A stretch of 55,330 nucleotides of DNA from JANYCG01 sp031428695. Lineage in GTDB: Bacteria; Pseudomonadota; Gammaproteobacteria; Burkholderiales; Burkholderiaceae_C. Position 1 is the first letter of the stretch. Each line of letters starts with the position of its first letter. A program made the position numbers and the translations under genes. Below the pieces are notes generated by a model, which saw only the letters and a program-made list of their open reading frames with translations, had not been told where the DNA came from and searched no databases. The DNA lies in assembly GCA_031428695.1 (NCBI GenBank), contig JANOYE010000179.1:1-55330 (forward strand), in the 5' to 3' direction. Positions 40,498-48,658 of this stretch are shown in pieces.

Positions 40498-40952
40498 CAG
40501 GTCGCCTTTGCGGATGGGGAGGAGGTGGAGACGTAGCGCATCGGCGCGCTTGCGGCGCGCGCGCTCATGTGCGCAAGCGCGGCAGCGCGCAGGGCGGGTG
40601 TGGGGGCAGCGTCACACAGGGCTTGCGAAAGGAGTTCGCGCAGTTCGCAGTTGCGTAGATCTAGCGCTGCCATATTGGCGGTATCGGGCTCGGGCCGTCC
40701 CAGGGCAATAGTGATGGATTCGGCCAACTCGGGCGCGACTTCTGCCTGAAGTTGACCGAGGAGTGCGGCCGTCGCCCGGTTGTCGTTGTGGAGGAAGCCA
40801 GGAACCGCTGGCAGCGCGCCGGTCAACATGCGCAGGTTGCTGATGAGGCCATCGAGGATGGTGCGGGCGTACGGATCGGCAACGCAGGGCGAGACGAGCT
40901 TTTCGAGGATGCGGCAGCTGCCTAGCAGTTGCTCTTCGACGGTGGGCCTCAT
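40497..40952 (-). CDS. Uncharacterised 151-aa protein between phosphotransferase and DUF7064-like genes
   Basis: The start MRPTVEEQLLGSCRILEKLV was chosen because its ATG overlaps the stop of the phosphotransferase gene by four bases; the longer frame to 41093 lies inside that gene. It is mostly helical (LLGQLQAEVAPELAESITIAL; LDLRNCELRELLSQAL), with no membrane segment or metal motif. It may be related to the DUF6285-like proteins that accompany phosphotransferases in acyl-CoA loci, but I cannot confirm that. Confidence 0.6.
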   Translation of the reverse strand: MRPTVEEQLLGSCRILEKLVSPCVADPYARTILDGLISNLRMLTGALPAVPGFLHNDNRATAALLGQLQAEVAPELAESITIALGRPEPDTANMAALDLRNCELRELLSQALCDAAPTPALRAAALAHMSARAASAPMRYVSTSSPSAKAT

Positions 40953-42100
40953 GCAGTGCGCTCCATCATCTGAAACATCGGGCGATACAGCCAAGAAGGT
41001 GTCTGGAACACGCGGTCGTAGCGACCGGCCACAAACTCGCTCACCGCTGTCAACTGAATGACGGCCAGCTTCCAGCAGGAAAAGACGTTCCACCAGCGCA
41101 GCGCCGTTTCATCCACCCGGCGCCCGGTGAGCGCGCGGTAGGCGGCGACGATCTGCTCGCGCTCCCAAACGCCCGCAATCTGGTGCTCGCGCTTGCGCAC
41201 CGGGTTGGTCACCCAGCCCAAGTCCTCCAGCGGGTCGCCCAAATGGGCCGTCTCCCAGTCGAGTTTGGCGCTGATATGTTCGCCCGAAATGAGCGCGTTG
41301 CCCGGCTTGAAGTCGCCATGCACGAGAACAATCGCTTCGGCCTCTGGCGCGCCCTGGCGCAACCAGGCGAGCACGTAGTCGAGTTCGGGATGCGGTTCGA
41401 GCCGCACTCGGTGGTATTCCGCCTCCCAGTGCGCGAGTTCAAAGCGCGAAGGCGCGCCGGTCGGCACATCGAGCACCGGGCCTAAGCCGCGCTCACGCCA
41501 ATCGACTTTGTGAATGCGCGCCATGAGGTCGATGAATGCATGGGCCAGGTTCAAGCGCGCCTCCAGCGGGCGATCTCCGTTGAGCACCATGTAATCGCAG
41601 GTTCCGGGCATGCGATCCATCACCAGCGAGGGCCCGCCGAGCCAGCGGCCGTCAAAGTCCACCCAGTGCGCCTTCGGTGCCGGCACGGACGATGCCTCCA
41701 ACGCTTTGAGCACCGCAAACTCGCGCTGGCGGTCAGTGGAGAGCAGCGTGCCGGCGGCATCGCGCATGAGCATGAGGTGGTGCGACTGCGCGCCCGCAGC
41801 ATCGACCCAGGTGGCGTCGAGCGACCAGTTCTCGCGTGACAGACCGCCTGCGGCGCGTTTCACGCCGGTGAAACCGATGTTGTGGGCGGTCGGGATCGCG
41901 TCAAGGATCAGGGCCTCAAGGCCGGCGACCACCCGCTCGGCCGAAGTCGACGCGCCACCGGCATGGGCATTCGCATGCGGCGCCGCGCGCAGCGCATCTT
42001 CCAGCGGGGTGTTTCCGGGAGATCGAGGCGCAAGAACTGCGCTGCCAACCGCCTCGACTTGATGTCGTTCTGCCATAAGCCGCTTTTGTGAGTCAGTCAC
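40949..42100 (-). CDS. Phosphotransferase-family protein (APH/ACAD10-like kinase)
   Basis: A 383-aa aminoglycoside-phosphotransferase-fold protein. The catalytic loop is VLVHGDFKPGNALI and the metal-binding stretch KLDWETAHLGDPLEDLGW; MDRMPGTCDYMVLNGDRPL is typical of the ACAD10/ACAD11-type group. Such kinases sit in acyl-CoA catabolic clusters and in ACAD10/11 phosphorylate 4-hydroxyacyl-CoAs. A similar role on a hydroxyacyl-CoA made from a lactone is an attractive inference here. It is the first gene of the operon running to SDR1 and is divergent from CaiB 1. Confidence 0.8.
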   Translation of the reverse strand: MTDSQKRLMAERHQVEAVGSAVLAPRSPGNTPLEDALRAAPHANAHAGGASTSAERVVAGLEALILDAIPTAHNIGFTGVKRAAGGLSRENWSLDATWVDAAGAQSHHLMLMRDAAGTLLSTDRQREFAVLKALEASSVPAPKAHWVDFDGRWLGGPSLVMDRMPGTCDYMVLNGDRPLEARLNLAHAFIDLMARIHKVDWRERGLGPVLDVPTGAPSRFELAHWEAEYHRVRLEPHPELDYVLAWLRQGAPEAEAIVLVHGDFKPGNALISGEHISAKLDWETAHLGDPLEDLGWVTNPVRKREHQIAGVWEREQIVAAYRALTGRRVDETALRWWNVFSCWKLAVIQLTAVSEFVAGRYDRVFQTPSWLYRPMFQMMERTA

Positions 42101-42132
42101 TCTATTCTTCGAAAAAAGAAACCGCCAATCAA

Positions 42133-42206
42133 GTTTCGAAAAATCGAAATTAGTTGTGCAATTTCGAAAATTATACCGAAATCCACAATGATATACTGAT
42201 CGGTAT
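42133..42206. promoter_or_regulatory. Divergent regulatory region with TetR-type operator
   Basis: ATACTGATCGGTAT (42193-42206) is a near-perfect palindrome of TetR-operator type. On the minus strand a TATAAT box sits within TTTCGAAAATTATACC (42162-42177), which with GTTTCGAAAAATCGAAAT (42133-42150) repeats the module of the liv promoter. It lies between the phosphotransferase gene (minus) and CaiB 1 (plus), so one site could control both. Confidence 0.68.
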
Positions 42207-42284
42207 TAAATAATTCTAATGCGCAATAATCTGTGCGCTGGTTTTCGAACCAGGCTTTGAATCAAGCTGCGAAGGACACGACGA

Positions 42285-43403
42285 ATGGCAAATCTTCCGC
42301 TGGCTGGTATCCGCGTGCTGACCATGGCAGAGCAATATCCAGGGCCCTATGCCACCATGCTGCTGGCCGACTTGGGCGCCGATGTCATTTTGGTGGAACG
42401 TCCGGGCACAGGCGACCCGTCCAGGCGTTTTGCGGGGCTGTTCGCTTCGTTCAACCGCAACAAGCGGTCTGTCGCGCTGGACTTGAAATCCGACAAAGGG
42501 CGCGCTGATTTTTTGCGCCTTGTCGACACGGCGGATGTGGTGATGGAAGGCTTCCGCCCCGGCGTTGTAGCGCGCCTCAAGGTTGGTGCAGACGACTTGC
42601 GGGCGCGTAAGCCGTCACTGATCTATGTGTCGATATCGTCATTTGGGCAAAACGGCCCGCAGGCGGGCGTTGCCGGCCATGACCTGAGCATCCAGGCCGC
42701 CGCTGGCATGATTGATGTGCCAATAGGCCAAGAAGCGTCATTGGCGTTGCCGGTGCTGCCGCTTGCCGACATTTCGTCCGCCATGTTTGCGGCGATGGGT
42801 GTGGTGACGGCGCTGTTTGAGCGCTCCAAATCGGGCCAAGGAAGCGCCATCGACGTGTCGATGCTGGATTCGTTGGTGAGCTGGATGACCCCGTTCCTCG
42901 TGCCGCCCACCAACAACTTGCCAACGCGTATTTTGCCGCCGCAAGACCCTGGTTACGGCTTGTTTGGCACAGCCGACGGGCAGCAGATCACGCTTAGCAT
43001 CGCGGGCGAAGACACCATGTGGGCCGACCTGTGCTCACTTCTCAATCTGGCACAATTTTCGGAATTGAATGAAGTCGACCGCAGCGCGCGCGCCAAGGAG
43101 ATCACGCCCCATCTGCGCGCAGCTATTGCGCGTTGGCGTTATGAACCGCTCTTCCAGAAGTTGGAGTCGCTGGGCATTGCCTTTGGGCCGGTGCGCCGGC
43201 TGCATGAGGTTTTGCCCGACCCGCAGATGGTGGCGCGCGGCATGGCGGTCAAAGTCACTGGGCCCAATGGCGTGCAAACCTTTGTGCCGCAGCCGCTGCT
43301 GATGGACGGCGCGCGCGGCAAGATCCGCTGCCAAGCGCCTGCCCTGGGCCAACACAACGCCGAGGTGCTGGGCGCGCTGGCGAGCCCGGCTGTTACGGCC
43401 TGA
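42285..43403 (+). CDS. CaiB/BaiF (class III) CoA-transferase 1
   Basis: A 372-aa CoA-transferase. LAGIRVLTMAEQYPGPYATMLLADLGADVILVERPGTGDPSR, NRNKRSVALDLKSDKGRADFLRLVDTADVVMEGFRPGVVARL and GHDLSIQAAAGM are the family signatures; the Asp in GHDLSIQ corresponds to the catalytic Asp. GAAGGA precedes the ATG. It is the only gene of the island on the plus strand, divergent from the phosphotransferase operon and overlapping the tail of convergent TetR 1 by 11 bp. Confidence 0.92.
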   Translation: MANLPLAGIRVLTMAEQYPGPYATMLLADLGADVILVERPGTGDPSRRFAGLFASFNRNKRSVALDLKSDKGRADFLRLVDTADVVMEGFRPGVVARLKVGADDLRARKPSLIYVSISSFGQNGPQAGVAGHDLSIQAAAGMIDVPIGQEASLALPVLPLADISSAMFAAMGVVTALFERSKSGQGSAIDVSMLDSLVSWMTPFLVPPTNNLPTRILPPQDPGYGLFGTADGQQITLSIAGEDTMWADLCSLLNLAQFSELNEVDRSARAKEITPHLRAAIARWRYEPLFQKLESLGIAFGPVRRLHEVLPDPQMVARGMAVKVTGPNGVQTFVPQPLLMDGARGKIRCQAPALGQHNAEVLGALASPAVTA

Positions 43404-44226
43404 GGTTTTTAGCCGCCGCCGACGGTTTGGCGATAGGCTTGGGCAAGGGTTTTGCCAGCGCCTTGCTGGCGCCGGCCTGGTTTTTCCCTGGTTTGGCCTG
43501 GATCATCGCCAACACCAGATCGGTGATGCTTTCTGCCGTTTCCAGGGGTGTCAGCCGCCCTGTTGGGCGGTACCACACGTAAGACCAACTGACAATGCCG
43601 CCGATTGCCAGCGACGCCATTTGCACATCATTGACAAGGAACTCTCCGTTGGCCACGCCCTCATTGAGCAAGGCGCTGAATTTGCGGTCAAACTCGCGCC
43701 GCATGTTGTCAATGGCATCGCTGTCTTTTTTGGACAGGTGTTTTTGTTCCCGCGTGTAAATCGCGATGTGGCCCTGGTTCTCAAGCACGGCCAGCATGAA
43801 GTCCCGCACCATTGTTTGCACCTTGTCGGTAGCACTGCCTTCCGACGCGACAACGCGGTTCAGCACATCAAGCGACGCCCGGATGCCATGTGAGCAAATC
43901 TCTGCCAACAATTCGCTTTTTGATTTGAAGTGTGAATAGATGAACGGTTTGGTCACGTTCATTTTCTCGGCTACCGCCTCCAGGGTGGTGTTGCCCAGCC
44001 CGTTCTTGTGAAACAGCTCAACTGCCGTGGCAATGATGCGCTCGCGTTTCAACCTCGCAACGGCATCGCGAATATCTTCCATTGCAGATGTGGCGCGGGA
44101 CGTGGCGCCAGATGCCTTGGTTCGGGCAGCGGACTTGGCGGCAACAAGCGGCGGCGACTTTGCTCGGACGGTTTTGGCGGAAAGCGAAGCCTCGCGGGAC
44201 TTCGTGCGTGGCGCGGTTATTTTCAT
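43393..44226 (-). CDS. TetR-family regulator 1 with basic low-complexity tails
   Basis: A 277-aa protein. The TetR HTH is RERIIATAVELFHKNGLGNTTLEAVAEKMNVTKPFIYSHFKSKSELL, and the C-terminal domain matches TetR 2 closely (HIAIYTREQKHL, NMRREFDRKF, GGIVSWSYVWYRP). Compared with TetR 2 it has about 48 extra Ala/Lys/Ser-rich residues in front and a Lys/Pro/Ala tail (SKALAKPLPKPIAKPSAA). An alternative start at 44082 would remove the leader. It lies 16 bp after the DUF35 gene in the same transcript. A likely ligand is a CoA ester or acid of the pathway. Confidence 0.87.
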   Translation of the reverse strand: MKITAPRTKSREASLSAKTVRAKSPPLVAAKSAARTKASGATSRATSAMEDIRDAVARLKRERIIATAVELFHKNGLGNTTLEAVAEKMNVTKPFIYSHFKSKSELLAEICSHGIRASLDVLNRVVASEGSATDKVQTMVRDFMLAVLENQGHIAIYTREQKHLSKKDSDAIDNMRREFDRKFSALLNEGVANGEFLVNDVQMASLAIGGIVSWSYVWYRPTGRLTPLETAESITDLVLAMIQAKPGKNQAGASKALAKPLPKPIAKPSAAAKNLRP

Positions 44227-44242
44227 ACCCGCGAGTATATCT

Positions 44243-44653
44243 TCAGACTCCTGACCTGAATACCAGATCGACGCCACCCTCGCGTGCCTCAAACGCGCCG
44301 ATGACCGGAGTGCCGATCGCCATCGTCACGTCGCCGCGCCAACGCCCTAACGCCCGCACACCTTCGTCAAGGTCAACCGTGACCAGCGTGTAAGGAAGCT
44401 CGGCGGCAAAAGCCGGGTGAAAAGCGTGGTGCGCCACCGTCCAGCTGTGAATTTTGCCAACCGCCTTGGAGGCAAGCCAGGTGACGGAGTCTGAGTAACA
44501 AGCGTCGCACAACATGCGCGGGTAGTGGCGGATTTTGCCGCAGGCACCGCAGGATTGAAGAAGGAGTCGCCCTTGCGCCGCCGCTTCCCAATAAGGGCGC
44601 GCAAGTTCGCTGATTGGGGGATTGGGTTTGGCGGGCAATGTCGTTGTTGTCAT
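44243..44653 (-). CDS. Zn-ribbon OB-fold protein (DUF35 family)
   Basis: A 136-aa protein. The rubredoxin-like zinc ribbon is CGACGKIRHYPRMLCDACYSD (four Cys) at residues about 35-55, followed by an OB-fold. DUF35 proteins act as partners of SCP2-thiolase-like enzymes; in steroid side-chain degradation the Ltp2 pair carries out a retro-aldol cleavage. It follows the thiolase-like gene by two bases, supporting a complex of the two. Confidence 0.88.
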   Translation of the reverse strand: MTTTTLPAKPNPPISELARPYWEAAAQGRLLLQSCGACGKIRHYPRMLCDACYSDSVTWLASKAVGKIHSWTVAHHAFHPAFAAELPYTLVTVDLDEGVRALGRWRGDVTMAIGTPVIGAFEAREGGVDLVFRSGV

Positions 44654-44655
44654 GA

Positions 44656-45810
44656 TTACCCCCTGCGCATGATGGCCAAAGCGCCGTCGCCCATGTCGCC
44701 GTACCCGGTCACCAGGCCAAGCTCCGCGTTTTTCACTTGCGCCAAACCAGCATCGCCGCGCAACTGCCGCACCAGTTCAACGATGTGATTCAAGCCCCAA
44801 ACGTGCGCCTGGGACAACAGGCCGCCGTGGGTGTTGGTGGGCAGTGCGCCGCCCAGTTTGAGCCGGCCGCCCTGAACGAAAGGCCCGCCTTCGCCCTTGG
44901 CGCAAAACCCCATGTCTTCGAGTTGGCGAATCACCGCATAGGTGAAGCAGTCATAAATTTCAGCGACCTGGATGTCAGCCGGTGTGACGCCTGCCATTTG
45001 GAACGCGCGAGGTGCTGCCTTGGCGATGCCCAGGCTGGTCATGTCGGGCCGCTGCGTGATGGCGCCAGGCGAGTCTGGATGCCCTTCAGCGACGCCAGAG
45101 ATATAGACTTTGCGGTGGCGCAGGTCGCCTGCCCGCTCGGCAGCGCTGATGACCACTGCCGCGCCTCCATCACTCTCCAAGCTGCAGTCAAGCAGGCGAA
45201 ACGGGTCAGCGATCATGCGGGAGTTGCGGTGGTCTTCCAGAGTGATGGGTTTCTTCATCACCGCATTGCTGTTGAGCAAGGCGTGTTCGCGGCAGGCCAC
45301 CGCCACTTCGCCGAATTGCTCGATGGTGGTGCCGTAAAGCTCCATGTGGCGGCGCGCCATCGGCGCATAAAGTTGCGCCGGCGCGATGGCGCCCATGGCG
45401 TATTCGAACTCGGTGACAAAGTGGAACTGCGGCATGCCGTGGATGCGCGCGCCCGCCTTGTTGGCCGAAGCGCTGACATTGCGCCCAAAGGTGATCAAGA
45501 CATGGTTGCAAGCGCCGCTGGCCACCGCCGCAGCGGCGCATTGCAGCGCCATCGCCGGGCTGGCACCGCCATGCGGCACTATTGCTGAGAAGCGCAGATC
45601 GGGCAGGCCAAAGTTGTCAATGAAATCGTCTGCCGTGCCGCTGACGATGCCAATCGGAATAATGCCGTCAATGTCTTTCGGACTCAAGCCCGCATCGGCG
45701 ATGGCTTTGAGCGAAGACTCGATTTGAAGCTCGAACGCGGTCTTGGTCGAGCCCCGCATGTAAACCGTCTCGCCGATGCCCGTCACGCAGGATTTGTCTT
45801 TCAAACTCAC
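44656..45810 (-). CDS. SCP2/thiolase-like protein, probable Ltp2-type lyase
   Basis: A 384-aa thiolase-fold protein. GTG 45810 was chosen because GGAGGG lies just before it and the family start (CVTGIGETVYMRGS) follows; the longer frame runs into the Bug 2 gene. The nucleophile Cys of true thiolases is missing: the region reads HGGASPAMALQCAAAAVASG, and the C-terminal region reads NTHGGLLSQAHVWGLNHIVELVRQLRG, as in Ltp2-type proteins. With the adjacent DUF35 partner, retro-aldol cleavage of a beta-hydroxyacyl-CoA is more likely than thiolysis. Confidence 0.85.
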   Translation of the reverse strand: MSLKDKSCVTGIGETVYMRGSTKTAFELQIESSLKAIADAGLSPKDIDGIIPIGIVSGTADDFIDNFGLPDLRFSAIVPHGGASPAMALQCAAAAVASGACNHVLITFGRNVSASANKAGARIHGMPQFHFVTEFEYAMGAIAPAQLYAPMARRHMELYGTTIEQFGEVAVACREHALLNSNAVMKKPITLEDHRNSRMIADPFRLLDCSLESDGGAAVVISAAERAGDLRHRKVYISGVAEGHPDSPGAITQRPDMTSLGIAKAAPRAFQMAGVTPADIQVAEIYDCFTYAVIRQLEDMGFCAKGEGGPFVQGGRLKLGGALPTNTHGGLLSQAHVWGLNHIVELVRQLRGDAGLAQVKNAELGLVTGYGDMGDGALAIMRRG

Positions 45811-45847
45811 ATTGCCCTCCGGTGAATAGTCCTGGGTAGCCAGCCGG

Positions 45848-46831
45848 TCATTCCATTTTCGCGCCGGAGAGCTGCACGACTTCTTTCCATTTAACGCGCT
45901 CCTGCTCCGCAAAGGTCGCGGTTTCCTGCGGCGTGGAGGAGACGGCGCGTGCACCGGTTTCCAGAAAGCGCTGTTGCATAGCGGGCTCAGCGGCAATCGC
46001 TTGAATGGCCGAAGACAACTTGGCTACCACAGCGGTGGGTGTGCCCTTGGGCACCACAAACGCACCCCAGGAGGTGATGATGAAGTCACGCACACCAGCT
46101 TCCGCCATGGTGGGCACTTCAGGCAAAGTGGGCCAGCGCTCGGCAGCGGTGACCGCCAGCGCTTTGACTTTTCCAGCCTTGATCAACGGCGTGTAACTGG
46201 CGATGTTGTCAATGGCGAAGTCGGTGTCGCCAGCGATCAGCGCGGGCATGGATTGCGCGGCGCCCCGGTAGGGAATATGCACCGCCTTCAAGCCGCTACG
46301 CACCCGGAACAGTTCGCCCGCGAGGTGCGGCGTTGTGCCTACGCCGGCCGAACCGAAGCTCACCCCTTTGGATTGCTTGAGTCCCCACTCCACAAACTCT
46401 TGCACCGTTTTCGCCGGATGGGTGGCCGCCACCACAAAGGTATTGCAGTTCTGCCAGATCATCGATACATAGTCGAAGTCTTTCACCGGGTCGTAGCCCA
46501 GGTTGGAAAACAGGAACTGGTTGATCGACAAGGTGCCAATCGTGGCCGAGGCAATGGTGTAACCGTCTGCAGGCGAAGCTTTGACCGCCTGCATGCCAAT
46601 ATTGCCGCCCGCGCCGGTCTTGTTGTCCACGACAAAGTTTTGCCCTAGCCGCGCTTGCAGTTTTTCCGCCAATGCGCGGGTCAATATGTCTGACGCGCCG
46701 CCTGCGGTGAAAGGCACAACGATTTTGACCGTGGCGTTGGGCCAGTTGGTGGCCTGGGCGAACGCGCCCGGCAGGGCCAATGCCGCGCTTGACGCCACTG
46801 TTGACTGAATGAGCGAACGGCGAGTGATCAT
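45848..46831 (-). CDS. Bug/TctC-family receptor 2
   Basis: A 327-aa periplasmic receptor with an Arg-containing signal (TRRSLIQSTVASSAALALPGAFAQA), then VKIVVPFTAGGASDILTRALAEKL, VDNKTGAGGNIGMQAV and FGSAGVGTTPHLAGELF. It is orphan, without TctAB genes. AAGGAAAC precedes the ATG, which overlaps the TetR 2 stop (ATGA). It may bind the pathway substrate, or serve as a sensor as some Bug proteins do. Confidence 0.92.
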   Translation of the reverse strand: MITRRSLIQSTVASSAALALPGAFAQATNWPNATVKIVVPFTAGGASDILTRALAEKLQARLGQNFVVDNKTGAGGNIGMQAVKASPADGYTIASATIGTLSINQFLFSNLGYDPVKDFDYVSMIWQNCNTFVVAATHPAKTVQEFVEWGLKQSKGVSFGSAGVGTTPHLAGELFRVRSGLKAVHIPYRGAAQSMPALIAGDTDFAIDNIASYTPLIKAGKVKALAVTAAERWPTLPEVPTMAEAGVRDFIITSWGAFVVPKGTPTAVVAKLSSAIQAIAAEPAMQQRFLETGARAVSSTPQETATFAEQERVKWKEVVQLSGAKME

Positions 46832-47475
46832 GATGATGTTTCCTTCAGTTTTATCTGCCGAGCGGATTGCTCAGCGGGTTTGTCAACCTGGGTCAGTGCG
46901 AGCATGAAGTCAGCCATGCGCTGCGCGATGTCTTGTGCGGCGAGGCGCCCGCCAGGCCTGAACCAGACACTGGCCCAGCTTGCGATACCGCCAATGGCAA
47001 GCGCTGCTAGCGCCGTTTCTTCAATGTTGAATTCACCCTTGGCGACGCCTTGATCCAACAGGCCGATGAGTTTGCGGTCAAATTCGCGCCGCATGTTCTG
47101 AATTCTTTCGCGGTCAGACGACTCCAGATTCTTCTCTTCCCGCGTGTAAATGGCAATGTGCTTCTGGCTCTCCAACACAGCCAGCATGAAGTCGTTGGCG
47201 AACGCGGCAAGTCGCTCGCGCGATGTGCCATCCGAGGCCATAGCGCGGTCAATGGCCTGCAACGATACACCAATGCCCTGCGCGCAAATGGCGGCCAGCA
47301 ATTCTGTTTTGGAGCTGAAATGCGCGTAAATGAAGGGCTTGGTCATGCCCATTTGCTCGGCTACCTGGTCCAGCGTGGTGTGGCCGAATCCGTGAAGGTA
47401 AAACATGTCTACCGCTGCGGCGACGATGCGTTCGCGCTTCAGGCTCAGAACTGCTTCGCGGATGTCGTCATTCAT
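46828..47475 (-). CDS. TetR-family regulator 2
   Basis: A 215-aa regulator, paralogous to TetR 1 over its full length (NDDIREAVLSLKRERIVAAAVDMF aligns with EDIRDAVARLKRERIIATAVELF; shared HIAIYTRE and NMRREFDRK). HTH residues about 12-58: TTLDQVAEQMGMTKPFIYAHFSSK. It lies within the operon between the acyl-CoA dehydrogenase and Bug 2 genes, so it is probably autoregulated through the operator at 53772. The pair may recognise the TACTGAnnnGTAT sites. Confidence 0.92.
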   Translation of the reverse strand: MNDDIREAVLSLKRERIVAAAVDMFYLHGFGHTTLDQVAEQMGMTKPFIYAHFSSKTELLAAICAQGIGVSLQAIDRAMASDGTSRERLAAFANDFMLAVLESQKHIAIYTREEKNLESSDRERIQNMRREFDRKLIGLLDQGVAKGEFNIEETALAALAIGGIASWASVWFRPGGRLAAQDIAQRMADFMLALTQVDKPAEQSARQIKLKETSS

Positions 47476-47484
47476 GGCGGCGCC

Positions 47485-48645
47485 CTACGAGGCCCTGCTG
47501 ACTTTGGGCAGCAAGGCGTTGCCAATGATCTGGCGCATGACTTCCACCGCCCCGCCGCCGACGCGGCACATCCGGGCGTCGGCAAATGCGCGGGCAATCG
47601 GGTATTCCCACATGTAGCCCCAGCCACCGAAAAACTGCAAGCATTCATCCATCACCCGACCTTGCAGCTCGGTTGTTACCAATTTGGCGGCGGCTGCGTC
47701 GGTGGCGTCAAATTTGCCCTGCAAATGCAACTCGATGCAGCGATCCACAAACACCCTTTGCGCCAGCACTTCGGCGTGTAATCCGGCGAGCTTGAAGCGG
47801 GTGTTTTGAAAATCTCCGAGCGTGTGGCCGAACATTTTTCGCTCTGTCACGTAATCAATCGTCCATTGCAGTGCGGCCTCGGAACTGGAGACGCCGCGAA
47901 TCGCCTGCACCAGCCGCTCCTGCGCCAGTTGCGTCATCAGCATCGCAAATCCCGAGCCCTCAGCGCCGAGCAAATTGCCTACCGGCACCCGCAAGTCCGA
48001 GAAGAACAGTTCCGACGTGTCTTGCGCTTTGCAGCCAATTTTCTCCAGCTTGCGTCCGCGCGTGAAACCTGGCCGGCTGGTCTCCACCAGAATCAAGCTG
48101 ACGCCCTTGCCGCGGGCTTTTGGGTCTGTCTTGCAAGCCAAAAGAAGCAGGTCTGCGCTGTGCCCATTGGTGATGAAAACCTTTTGCCCGTTGATCACGT
48201 AGTCGTCGCCATCGCGAATGGCTTGGGTGCGCATGGCCTGCACGTCGCTGCCGCCCGAAGGCTCGCTCATGCCCAGGGCAACCACCACTTCACCCGTTGC
48301 CATTTTGGGCAGCCACTTCTGCTTTTGCGCCTCAGTGCCGAAGTCAACCAGATACGGGGCCACAATGTCGGAGTGCAAGTAAAAGGTTGGACCAGTGGCG
48401 CCAGCGCGTGCCATCTCTTCGATCAAGATAGTGCTGTGCAAAAAGTCGCCACCCATGCCGCCGTATTGGTCGGGGACATTGCAGCACAACAGGCCCAACT
48501 CGGCCGCCTGGTGCCACAAGGAGCGGGGCACTTGGCCAGCTTTTTCCCAGTCCGCATGAAAGGGCGTGACGTGTTCCGCGATGAAGCGCCGAACCGTGCC
48601 CCGAAAGTCGTCGTGTTCCGGGCTGAAGAGTGTGCGTGGAATCAT
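47485..48645 (-). CDS. Acyl-CoA dehydrogenase
   Basis: A 386-aa FAD enzyme introducing an alpha-beta double bond. VVALGMSEPSGGSDVQAMRTQAIRDGDDYVINGQKVFITNG is the FAD/substrate region, and RVMDECLQFFGGWGYMWEYPIARAFADARMCRVGGGAVEVMRQIIG is the C-terminal signature, close to long-chain type enzymes. The ATG at 48645 starts MIPRTLFSPEHDDFRG; an ATG at 48681 inside the CaiB 2 gene would add 12 residues. It supplies the substrate for the hydratase step. Confidence 0.92.
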   Translation of the reverse strand: MIPRTLFSPEHDDFRGTVRRFIAEHVTPFHADWEKAGQVPRSLWHQAAELGLLCCNVPDQYGGMGGDFLHSTILIEEMARAGATGPTFYLHSDIVAPYLVDFGTEAQKQKWLPKMATGEVVVALGMSEPSGGSDVQAMRTQAIRDGDDYVINGQKVFITNGHSADLLLLACKTDPKARGKGVSLILVETSRPGFTRGRKLEKIGCKAQDTSELFFSDLRVPVGNLLGAEGSGFAMLMTQLAQERLVQAIRGVSSSEAALQWTIDYVTERKMFGHTLGDFQNTRFKLAGLHAEVLAQRVFVDRCIELHLQGKFDATDAAAAKLVTTELQGRVMDECLQFFGGWGYMWEYPIARAFADARMCRVGGGAVEVMRQIIGNALLPKVSRAS

Positions 48646-48658
48646 GGCGTTTGAAGGT

